64,000 nucleotides of DNA from Gemmatimonadaceae bacterium (GTDB taxonomy: Bacteria > Gemmatimonadota > Gemmatimonadetes > Gemmatimonadales > Gemmatimonadaceae): assembly GCA_019752115.1 (NCBI GenBank), contig JAIEMN010000032.1:91302-155301 (forward strand), read 5' to 3'. The position numbers were made by a program, and so were the translations under genes. Under the pieces are notes generated by a model. That model ran no database searches, was not told where the DNA came from, and saw nothing but the letters and a program-made list of their open reading frames with translations. Of this stretch, positions 7,991 through 15,089 are shown in pieces; positions within the stretch are counted from its first letter, which is position 1; the number at the start of each line of letters is the position of its first letter.

Positions 7991-9532
7991 TTGCCCGCTG
8001 TCCACTTCGCTCGCCGCCGACTCGCCCTGATTCCCTCGGCGATCACCATCCTGTCGCTCGCGGCGTCGCCCGTGCTCGCCTCGCCCCCCGTCGTGCCGCC
8101 GGCCGCCATCACGGCGGACTCCACGGCGGCGCTGCGCAACACCCTGATCCCGTCGGCCGCGCTCCAGGGGGATCTCGCCCAGCTCGATGCGGCCTTTCGG
8201 CGGCTCCACCCGGCGCTCTTCCGGTATCACACGGAGGCCAGCTGGACGCGCGCGTTGGACTCGGTGCAACGCTGGGCGTCGGTCCCGCGGTCGCGCGGTG
8301 AGACGTTCGTCGCCTTCTCGCGGCTGGTCGCGTCGCTCCGCTGCGGGCACACCTACCTGAGTTTCTGGAATCAGCCCCGCGCGGTGCATCAGTGGCTCAC
8401 GGATGGCGCCGACAAGCTGCCCTTCGAGTACGATCTGGTTGCGGGCGACCAGTGGGTCGTGAACCGCTCGGCGACGTTTCTGGCCGGTGACTCCCTCGCG
8501 ATTCTCCCCGGCGATACCATCGTGGCCGTGAATGGCGTCGCCGTGCCGGCGCTCGTGCGCGAACTGCTGCCGCTGATTCGCGCCGACGGGGACAACGATG
8601 GGAAGCGCCGCGCCCTTCTCGATTTCCGGCATCGCAAGGAATTCGAAGCGATCGACGTGTTTCTCCCGTTGCTGCATCCGCCGGTCAACGGACAGTACGC
8701 CATCACGCTCCGGCGTGGGCGTGAGACGCGTGTCGTGCAGGTGGCCTCGATGCCGGCGGCGGTGCGACGCGTGCAGGCCGTTCCCGTCGTGATGGCAAAG
8801 CCGATGCACGAGGTCACGCGCCTGCCGGGGCGTGCGGCCCTGCTCCGCGTGGATGCGTTCGACTACGGTCGCGATGCCGACAAGTGGGAACCCTTTGTGA
8901 AGGCCACGTTTCGCGTGCTGCGACGCGACACCGTGCAGACGCTGATCGTGGACCTGCGCGAGAACGAGGGTGGCTCCGATGAAGGCGCCGAATTCCTGCT
9001 GCGCCACCTCATTCGGACGCCATTGACGCTGCCGCCGCTGCAGCTGCTCGTGGCCTACGACACCGTGCCGGCCGCGCTCCGCCCGCTGCTCAGCACGTGG
9101 GACCGCAGCTTCTACGACCGGCGCGGACACGTCACCGCGCGCGGCGACGGGCGCTTCACACTCGACGAATCGGCTGCGTGGCCGCAGCGGATTCCGGTCG
9201 CGCCGGATGCGTTCACGGGTCGCGTGATTGTGTTGACCAGCTATGTGAACAGCTCCGCGTCGCACATCGTGCTGCGTCTGCTCGCGCGGCAGCCGGGCGT
9301 GACGCTGGTGGGCGATACCACCGGCGGCAGTTTGCGGGCGCACACCGGCGGCAACCTGTTCTTCGCCACCTTTCCCGGCACCGGCTTCGAGGTCGATCTC
9401 CCGCTCATCGCCTACGAGTGGGGCGTGAACAATCCCACCGGTGGGGTGGCACCGGACATTGCCGTGCCGGCACGCGAGGCGCTCGATCGGGCGCGGCGGC
9501 TCATCGCCGAGCCTGCGCGTACGTCCCGGTAG
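7991..9532 (+). CDS. S41 family serine peptidase, exported
   Basis: A 513-residue secreted peptidase of the S41 (C-terminal processing/tricorn-core-like) family. A basic then hydrophobic signal segment spans residues 1-33. A PDZ-like region is seen around LPFEYDLVAGDQWVVNRSATFLAGDSLAILPGDTIVAVNGVAV, and the catalytic core as LIVDLRENEGGSDEGAEF followed by VLTSYVNSSASHIVLRLL, where the Ser in NSSAS sits at the nucleophile position. The late GDTTGGS...GNLFFATFPGTGFEVDLPL matches the family's G-x-P-T-xG region. The start is TTG, supported by a GGAG Shine-Dalgarno 6 nt upstream; no internal ATG would keep the signal peptide. Confidence 0.88.
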   Translation: MPAVHFARRRLALIPSAITILSLAASPVLASPPVVPPAAITADSTAALRNTLIPSAALQGDLAQLDAAFRRLHPALFRYHTEASWTRALDSVQRWASVPRSRGETFVAFSRLVASLRCGHTYLSFWNQPRAVHQWLTDGADKLPFEYDLVAGDQWVVNRSATFLAGDSLAILPGDTIVAVNGVAVPALVRELLPLIRADGDNDGKRRALLDFRHRKEFEAIDVFLPLLHPPVNGQYAITLRRGRETRVVQVASMPAAVRRVQAVPVVMAKPMHEVTRLPGRAALLRVDAFDYGRDADKWEPFVKATFRVLRRDTVQTLIVDLRENEGGSDEGAEFLLRHLIRTPLTLPPLQLLVAYDTVPAALRPLLSTWDRSFYDRRGHVTARGDGRFTLDESAAWPQRIPVAPDAFTGRVIVLTSYVNSSASHIVLRLLARQPGVTLVGDTTGGSLRAHTGGNLFFATFPGTGFEVDLPLIAYEWGVNNPTGGVAPDIAVPAREALDRARRLIAEPARTSR

Positions 9533-9546
9533 GCCCGTTGCCCGAC

Positions 9547-9573
9547 GCGCGTCGCCTCTCTCGGGCGACGCGC
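9547..9573. terminator. GC-rich hairpin between converging genes
   Basis: A perfect 10-bp inverted repeat (GCGCGTCGCC / GGCGACGCGC) with a 7-nt loop lies between the S41 peptidase and the M14 peptidase stops. It lacks a U-tract on either side, so a bidirectional terminator is likely but unproven. Confidence 0.55.
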
Positions 9574-9596
9574 CCGTCGCGCTTCTTGGCCTGAGT

Positions 9597-11414
9597 TTAG
9601 TTCCCCACCGGATTCATCGACCGCAACACCGGGTAGTACGCCGGCGCCGGCGTGAGTCCGAGGACCGGGTCCAGAATGTTCCACCACATGAACCCATCGT
9701 CGGAGCGCGGATCCATGAGGATGAACAGCAGGCGCGCCAGCGGCTGATCCATCGGGACCACGACCGAGCCGGCCGGGAGCGTCTGCGAGGTGGTCTCCCA
9801 CGCCCCGGTGAGCGTGCGCGCCTTGTGCGTACCCTGATACTCTCGCGTTACGATCACATTCGTGGCGATCTTGAAGCGCTCGCCGATGAATGCCGTTTCC
9901 CTGGTGGTCACCGTGTAGCGAATGCCGTGCGCTTCGAGGCGATCGATCACGCTGGCGATCATGCGCTGCGTCGGGGTGCCGCCCGGACCGCGCCCGCCGA
10001 AGCCACCGGGGACGATCTGCCCGGGCACGCCGCCACGGCCGCCACCGCCCGCGCCGCCCGCACCGGGTGCTGCCGGCGCCGGAGCGCTGGGCGCCGCGTC
10101 GGCGGAATTCGGGATGACCCACACCCGCGGCGCGAGGCTCGTTTCGGTGGGTTCGGTGGTGCCGTAGAACGGCAGCATCTCCGAGGTGACCTCCGTGTTG
10201 CCGTCGGGGCGCAGGCGATACGGCCGATCGGGCACGTATGGATTGCGCACGCTGATCGTCGGCGCAAACACAATACGCTTGAGGTCGGGCGCCTTCACCA
10301 GCACCTGCCGCACCGCAAGCTGCTGCCCGATGACCGATTCCGCATTGGCCGCGGCCACGACGCTCTGCACCTTGGCGCTGTTGGCGTTCACGAAGCCGAG
10401 CGTTTCCTCGAGGAACCAGTACGTCTCGAAGATGCGCTGCTTGAAGCTCGCGTACGAGTACGTCTCCGAGAGCAGTCCCAGGATGTTGCGCACGCCAAAG
10501 AGCGTGGAGGTGTAGCGCGGCCGCGCGAGATCGGCGTCGGAACGCCACGCGCGATCGGCGCCGGTGCCTGAGACGCCACCGTAGTACCACCAGTCGGAGC
10601 CGTGCTTGGCCTTGATGGTCTTGGTGACCTCCGGCAGCATGACCTCGCGCAGCAGGCTCATCTCCCCCTTGGCGTTGTTGGGGTTGAGCGAGGTTTCGTA
10701 CGTCATGTTGAAGCCGCTGTTGCTGCTGCCGTCGGTCGTGTGCAGGTCCATCGCCACATGCGGCGCGTACTGCGTCAGCAGGCGCACCATCGAGCGCGCT
10801 TCGGCGGTCTCCAGCTTGGTGCCGTCACGATTGAGGTCGAGCCCCTGCGCGTTCTCGCGCGTCCCCATGCCACCCACGGGACCGGCCTGGCTGCCGCGGT
10901 TGGTCACGTTCACGCGCTCATTGCCATCGGCGTTGTAGATGGGGTTGATGAGCAGCACCATGTTCTTGAACCACGCGTTACGTTCCCCCTTGGCGATGGA
11001 GCGCAACAGCCAGAGCACCGCCTCCTTCCCCTCCACTTCGCCGGCGTGGATGTTGCCCTGGATGTAGACGCGGGTCTTCTTGGTCGCGAGCACCTGCTCC
11101 GGGCTGGTGCCGGGCGCGCCAATCACGGCGAGCGGCATGGGGCGCCCTTCGTAGGTGTAGCCGTAGGTCGTGAGGTGAATGGCCGGATTGAGCGCGGCCA
11201 TCTGCTTCATGTACGCGATGACGTCGTCGTAACGGCTGGTTTCGGCGTAGTCGGTGCGCTCGGGGCGCGTGAGGTACGCGCCGGCGGTGCCGGCTGACTT
11301 GGGTGCCTGGGCGGCAAGTGAGCGACCACCGAGCAGCGCGGCCACGGTGGAAAGCGCCAACAGGGCACGCCGACGGCGTGCGACTCCCTTCTGCGACATC
11401 AACGACGGGGTCAT
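9597..11414 (-). CDS. M14 family zinc carboxypeptidase, exported
   Basis: A 605-residue secreted metallocarboxypeptidase. An Arg-rich signal peptide (about residues 1-36) precedes an M14 domain. Its zinc ligands are H123 and E126 in NIHAGEVEG and H225 in MDLHTTDG; the substrate-binding pair is N195-R196 in LDLNRDGTK. A Gly/Ala/Pro-rich linker around residues 430-460 separates the catalytic domain from a C-terminal beta-rich part. Such enzymes remove C-terminal residues from peptides or act on peptidoglycan peptides; the substrate is unknown here. Its ATG overlaps the stop of the upstream gene by 4 nt, so translation is coupled. Confidence 0.9.
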   Translation of the reverse strand: MTPSLMSQKGVARRRRALLALSTVAALLGGRSLAAQAPKSAGTAGAYLTRPERTDYAETSRYDDVIAYMKQMAALNPAIHLTTYGYTYEGRPMPLAVIGAPGTSPEQVLATKKTRVYIQGNIHAGEVEGKEAVLWLLRSIAKGERNAWFKNMVLLINPIYNADGNERVNVTNRGSQAGPVGGMGTRENAQGLDLNRDGTKLETAEARSMVRLLTQYAPHVAMDLHTTDGSSNSGFNMTYETSLNPNNAKGEMSLLREVMLPEVTKTIKAKHGSDWWYYGGVSGTGADRAWRSDADLARPRYTSTLFGVRNILGLLSETYSYASFKQRIFETYWFLEETLGFVNANSAKVQSVVAAANAESVIGQQLAVRQVLVKAPDLKRIVFAPTISVRNPYVPDRPYRLRPDGNTEVTSEMLPFYGTTEPTETSLAPRVWVIPNSADAAPSAPAPAAPGAGGAGGGGRGGVPGQIVPGGFGGRGPGGTPTQRMIASVIDRLEAHGIRYTVTTRETAFIGERFKIATNVIVTREYQGTHKARTLTGAWETTSQTLPAGSVVVPMDQPLARLLFILMDPRSDDGFMWWNILDPVLGLTPAPAYYPVLRSMNPVGN

Positions 11415-11938
11415 CGAGGAGCTCCGAGTAGGTACGACCGCAGGTCGTGCTCGTTGTGATCCTGCACGGTTCTGAGTTCACGCAGCGGGGGCGTGACGCC
11501 GCCGCGGGCGTAGATGCTGATGGCGATGTTGGTCTTGCCGCGAGTCAGCGCCTGCGGCACCAATACGTCCACGGTACGGGGAGTGGCCGCTGGCGCGAGC
11601 TCCGGCGTGGCAATCACACTGTCCTCCACCACCAGCGCAAAGCGACGGGCGCCGTTCGCCGAGGGGTCGGCGGCGAAGGTGCAGGAGACGGTCACTTCGG
11701 TGTCGTCGAAGGTGGTGAGGGCGTAGCGCACCCACCCGGTCGCCTCGCGATAGGCGGTCCCACCCGCGGTATCGGCCCGCGCCTCGACCCCCACGTAGCC
11801 GTGCAGCGCCTCGCTCCGGGCGTCGCCGGCATGAACGGTATCCACGATCCGGCGGTCGCGCACCGCGCGCAGCGCGGACGACGCGACCAGCACAGCCAAC
11901 GGCAGGGAGCGCCCGAACCAGAAGGTACGGCTGATCAC
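11411..11938 (-). CDS. Exported beta-sandwich protein resembling the C-terminal domain of GH127-type proteins (DUF6805-like)
   Basis: A 175-residue protein with an N-terminal signal or anchor helix (FGRSLPLAVLVASSALRAV). The body reads VDTVHAGDARSEALHGYVG..., YREATGWVRYALTTFDDTEVTVSCTF and ...RRFALVVEDSVIATPEL...VDVLVPQAL. I recognise this pattern from the beta-sandwich C-terminal domain (DUF6805) that follows GH127/DUF1680 beta-L-arabinofuranosidase catalytic domains, but no catalytic domain is attached. That recognition is from memory of the family signature, so it is moderate. The gene is first in a coupled pair with the M14 peptidase. Confidence 0.6.
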   Translation of the reverse strand: MISRTFWFGRSLPLAVLVASSALRAVRDRRIVDTVHAGDARSEALHGYVGVEARADTAGGTAYREATGWVRYALTTFDDTEVTVSCTFAADPSANGARRFALVVEDSVIATPELAPAATPRTVDVLVPQALTRGKTNIAISIYARGGVTPPLRELRTVQDHNEHDLRSYLLGAPR

Positions 11939-12033
11939 GACCGGGCGAACGCGGGGGGCGGTGTCATGGTGTGAGTATACGCCGCCAGCGGGGGGCGTGC
12001 TGAACGGCGCGCCGGCTGGCGCGCGCCGCCGCC

Positions 12034-12369
12034 GTGCCCCATTGTCACGAGTTTCCGAAGACGCCGGCTGGGAGGGAGGCGGAAGCCCTGAGTCCCGCCG
12101 CGTTTCTCACGTGGTGGGGGCAGGCGCAGCATCCGCACGATCTCGTGGACGGGGCCTCGCCCTGGAACGACACGATCCTGGAACGTCGGGAGGTGATCGG
12201 CAGCGTCGCGATCCTGCCGGACACCGTGGCGGTCGTCGCGCGACCAACCGAGATCGTCTGTCTCGATACGCTCGGCGTGTGCATGATCGCCGCGCTTGGC
12301 GACAATCAGGGCGGCTGGGGGTTCGATGCGTCGTGCGGGTGGCTGGGACTCGCCGATCGGTACTTCTGA
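12034..12369 (+). CDS. Hypothetical protein of about 111 residues
   Basis: Weakly supported reading with a GTG start. The central part (REVIGSVAILPDTVAVVARPTEIVCLDTLGVCMIAALGDNQGGWGFDASCGWLGLADRYF) has a believable alternating beta pattern with three cysteines and ends just before a strong terminator on the same strand. Both points favour a real gene, perhaps the remnant of a longer secreted protein. No family recognised, and the N-terminal boundary is uncertain. Confidence 0.4.
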   Translation: MPHCHEFPKTPAGREAEALSPAAFLTWWGQAQHPHDLVDGASPWNDTILERREVIGSVAILPDTVAVVARPTEIVCLDTLGVCMIAALGDNQGGWGFDASCGWLGLADRYF

Positions 12370-12408
12370 GGGCCCCATGAAGGTCGGCGCAGCGCAGCGC
12401 ACGTCCGC

Positions 12409-12446
12409 ACAAACAACGCGGGGCCGGTCGTTCGACCGGCCCCGCG
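12409..12446 (+). terminator. Strong intrinsic terminator; left copy of the island-flanking repeat
   Basis: A 13-bp GC-rich stem (starting CGCGGGGCCGGTC at 12417) with a 4-nt loop is followed by G and five T residues on the + strand, so it ends the preceding rightward gene. Together with the ACAAACA just upstream it is nearly identical to 30953-30988: one 2-nt indel, two substitutions within the stem-loop and a change at the last base. Confidence 0.85.
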
Positions 12447-12452
12447 GTTTTT

Positions 12453-12734
12453 CAGGCGACTGCCGCCGTGTGGTGGCGCAAGTGGTTTGGAGGAACGGAG
12501 CGCGCTATTTGGATGTGCGCCTTTGCTAGTGCTCGCGACCTCTCCCCTCGAGTTGCCCTTCGGTATCATCTGTAAGCTGGAGCCTTAGGTGCCGTAGTGC
12601 ACAACTGCAAGCCGAACACTGGACATGGGAATTCTCTGAAGTGATGGTGGAACGGGTGAGTCGCGGGGCGCGCATCGGTCCATGCACGCGACGAGCGCCG
12701 GAGCAAGCGGATGCGCGCCGCGACTGCTGACCGA
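12453..12734. other. Intergenic stretch without recognisable gene
   Basis: Less GC-rich than the flanks in places and free of convincing reading frames. I see no tRNA, no insertion-sequence end and no credible integron recombination site in it. Confidence 0.5.
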
Positions 12735-13103
12735 CTACGCGCGGCCGGCAAGCCGCGCGGGAATCGGCTTCAGGGACCACACCGCACAGTAGAAAACGTC
12801 TGCTTGGCACTGGTCGTAGCAGACGTTCTGCACTTCGCGGATGAGGCCGTCCTTGACGGTGTAGTACAGCACCCGGTTGCTGTCGCACTTGGCACCCTTG
12901 GCTTCGCCCCAACGGCGATGTACGTCGATGGCGTGCACGTCCTCGCCCGCGAGATAGCTGATCTCCGCCTCGAAGTTGCCCTGCCGAAGCACGTCGAAGT
13001 ACGCCACAACTTCATCGCGCCCGACCTTCGTCCCGGATAGCGGGTGATGGCCCGGGAGGGCCGGCTTGACCCAACCCCGATTTTGTCCCACCTTCGTGCG
13101 CAC
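12735..13103 (-). pseudogene. 5'-truncated SnoaL/NTF2-like fragment
   Basis: The segment HPLSGTKVGRDEVVAYFDVL followed by ISYLAGEDVHAIDVHRRWGEAKG and NRVLYYTVKDGLIREVQNV is the middle and end of a SnoaL-like (ketosteroid isomerase/NTF2 fold) protein. The family's first ~35-40 residues, which normally include a helix with FYxAWNxGD, are absent. The only available start is a GTG directly after an in-frame TAG, so the gene appears decapitated. The C-terminal extension with several cysteines is unusual. A short functional variant is possible but less likely. Confidence 0.5.
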
Positions 13104-13178
13104 CTAGCTACTGCCGCGACACTCCGTCGAGCTATGGATTTGATTTCGGCGCATTGGGTGATGTTCAATGGGGGATTT

Positions 13179-14264
13179 ATGACGCGTCATCAGACGTTAG
13201 GTGCAATCGCGATTGCTTGCACGATTTTCGGGGGCGTAGTGAGTGGATGCGCAGACACGGCTCGCATGACCGGTTCAGCTAGGGATGAGGTTCGAGAGTC
13301 GCTGGCGACCCTTCAGCCCGGCACAGCCCGACAGACCGTCTGGGAATATCAGGCGGGCGGTCGATTGGTCTTGCGGTCAGCCGTGAAGAGTATGATCGGG
13401 TCATCTCCGCAGTCGACGCCTCGCGGTCAGAGTCCACAGGCGCTCCAGGTTTCGGCTGACGACGCAGGTCGGATTCGCGCGTCCGTTGGCGGCATCGGCC
13501 TGTTGCAGGCACTCGCGCGTGGCGCAAAGAAGGGCACGCGTGTTCGACTGGAGCTTCCTGGCGCAGAGGAGCTGCTCGCATCCTCGATCGGGCGCCACGG
13601 ACTGAAAGTCGCGCAGACGGTCGACGATCATGGCGTGCGATACACCACTGCGTTAGTGGAACAGGCCGGCGCCACCCGAGCGATTCGCACCGAAGTTGCT
13701 CGCCAAATTGGGACGGACTTTGTGCCGATCCGTGTGCAAACGGCCGTGCTGGACTCCACCGGTACTGCTACCGCAATTGTCGTCAGCGAGTTCTCTTGGG
13801 GGACGGGCATCTCGATGGGGACGCTTCAGTTCAAAGGACATCGCTTGGGGGCCGTGGCGGCCGACATTATCGCGTCCGTCGTACTTCCGGAAACGTTGGA
13901 GGCAGCCACACTGCGAGCCTGCGAGAGCGAGTCCACCAATCTCGATGTGAAGACGGCAGAATGGATCTTCGCACTTGGTGCTTTGGTCTCGCTTCAGCAA
14001 AGCTGCAGCTTCGCACCAGAAGTGTGCGCGTTTCTCATTGACGGAGCGAACGCGGCCGTATCGTACGCGGACTTGGAGTTGGCCGTCGCACTCAACACGT
14101 ACAACAACTGCATGAACAGGATTCGGATGCAGCCAATGGGGTCCGTGTGGATCAACAATGAGCTCTGTACCACCTATTACATCTTCTACACGAACGACGG
14201 AGGTGACACTTGGAGATTCCGCGAAGACACCGTTTCCTGCGTCGGGAGAGATTATGAGCTTTGA
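13179..14264 (+). CDS. Hypothetical lipoprotein
   Basis: About 361 residues, start set at the ATG preceded by GGGGA and opening a lipoprotein signal (MTRHQTLGAIAIACTIFGG, then VVSGC). The lipobox cysteine is at residue ~24. The mature protein has a central stretch resembling a beta-rich domain (RAIRTEVARQIGTDFVPIRVQTAVLDSTG) and a hydrophobic, cysteine-containing segment (about residues 255-300: FALGALVSLQQSCSFAPEVCAFLI), then a Tyr/Asn-rich C-terminus with paired cysteines. No family recognised. Base composition is lower in GC than neighbouring genes, consistent with acquired DNA. It overlaps a small membrane-protein gene by 11 nt. Confidence 0.65.
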   Translation: MTRHQTLGAIAIACTIFGGVVSGCADTARMTGSARDEVRESLATLQPGTARQTVWEYQAGGRLVLRSAVKSMIGSSPQSTPRGQSPQALQVSADDAGRIRASVGGIGLLQALARGAKKGTRVRLELPGAEELLASSIGRHGLKVAQTVDDHGVRYTTALVEQAGATRAIRTEVARQIGTDFVPIRVQTAVLDSTGTATAIVVSEFSWGTGISMGTLQFKGHRLGAVAADIIASVVLPETLEAATLRACESESTNLDVKTAEWIFALGALVSLQQSCSFAPEVCAFLIDGANAAVSYADLELAVALNTYNNCMNRIRMQPMGSVWINNELCTTYYIFYTNDGGDTWRFREDTVSCVGRDYEL

Positions 14265-14520
14265 GCCGCAAAGCGTGGGGGCACTACTCTTCGCACTGCT
14301 CGCCGCGCGCATGGCGTACCGAATTCACCGCGAGTCCGCGTGGCATTACTGGACATGGGTCTGGTGGGGACTCGCCGTCTCGTCGCTCCTCTTTGCCGGC
14401 GTGTCGTGGCTCAATCGGCCAGCCCTCACGAGTCATGCGCTCTCACTCGTGCTCGCCGTCCTCTGTGCCGGCGCACTGGCTACCGGCATTGGACGGGTGA
14501 GGAGCGGACCCACCGGGTAG
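14254..14520 (+). CDS. Small membrane protein
   Basis: An 88-residue protein with three hydrophobic helices (QSVGALLFALLAARMAY, YWTWVWWGLAVSSLLFAGV, LSLVLAVLCAGALATGIG). The start ATG overlaps the end of the lipoprotein gene and has GGAGAG upstream, which argues for translational coupling. Function unknown. Confidence 0.6.
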   Translation: MSFEPQSVGALLFALLAARMAYRIHRESAWHYWTWVWWGLAVSSLLFAGVSWLNRPALTSHALSLVLAVLCAGALATGIGRVRSGPTG

Positions 14521-14557
14521 CTTCCGCTGGCGGCGGACGTCGCATTGGAGGAGGAAC

Positions 14558-14602
14558 CAGAACGCCCTCGTGTGCCGGCAATCGGCGCGCGAGGGCGTTC
14601 TG
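14558..14602 (+). terminator. Long hairpin after the lipoprotein/membrane-protein pair
   Basis: A perfect 13-bp stem (CAGAACGCCCTCG / CGAGGGCGTTCTG) with a 19-nt loop that can itself pair (GCCG/CGGC). It lies 38 nt after the stop. There is no U-tract, so it would act as a hairpin terminator or 3' stabiliser. Confidence 0.6.
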
Positions 14603-14811
14603 CACAACCCTCTCAATATGAGCGGCCTCTGCGGTCACAGCTAGAGAGATTCCCGCTGTGCAACGATGCCCCGGCGCGCGTAGCGCTCGTGCGCGACCAG
14701 ACGAGGCGCACCCGGCAGCGCGGTTCTTCGGCGTATGTCCGACTTGGATTGAAGTTTTCCGATCTACTGGGAAACTGACTTTCCTTCACCATGGCGACAG
14801 CACGACACGAG

Positions 14812-14841
14812 GTGAGCCCCGGAGATCTCTCCGGGGCTCAC
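14812..14841. terminator. 14-bp palindromic hairpin
   Basis: GTGAGCCCCGGAGA and its exact reverse complement are separated by only two bases, giving a very stable stem. It could terminate transcription leaving the leftward operon or mark an element boundary. Confidence 0.5.
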
Positions 14842-15012
14842 TTCGTTGCTGCGGCGCCGGCGCCGACTCTAGGCCCGCGCGACTACTCGCGCCGCTTCCG
14901 TGGCTTCTGCGCCCGCGCAGTCGCCCCGCCGTGCCCCCGGCGCGGCGCTGGTGCTGGTGCTGCCCCCGCTCCTCTACCTCGTCTATTCCGTCGGTCGAGG
15001 TGAGCCGGTTAA

Positions 15013-15047
15013 GGAGGTTTAGGAGGTTTAGGAAGGCCATCCTAAAC
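15013..15047. repeat. Purine-rich tandem repeat ending in a hairpin
   Basis: Tandem GGAGGTTTA units run into GTTTAGGA, a 6-nt loop (AGGCCA) and TCCTAAAC, an 8-bp perfect stem. It lies about 40 nt past the end of the 611-residue gene. Role unknown; a terminator or protein-binding site is possible. Confidence 0.5.
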
Positions 15048-15089
15048 TCTCCACAACTTGCTGCAAGTGCTCTCTGCGCTCCCCGCGTG

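Larger units (their letters stand above)
14603..15089. other. Intergenic region at the 3' side of the transposition operon
   Basis: No credible gene. It holds a 14-bp hairpin and a short purine-rich tandem repeat, annotated separately. If the leftward transposition operon belongs to a compact element, one transposon end should lie here, but I find no recognisable terminal repeat. Confidence 0.5.

Noticed and set aside
12590..12740. Possible integron attC site near the SnoaL fragment
   Set aside because: No pair of inverse and core sites with the right spacing and no integrase in the window.
14545..14778. 77-residue reading frame downstream of the small membrane protein
   Set aside because: It runs through the hairpin after the operon and has no start signal or protein-like pattern.
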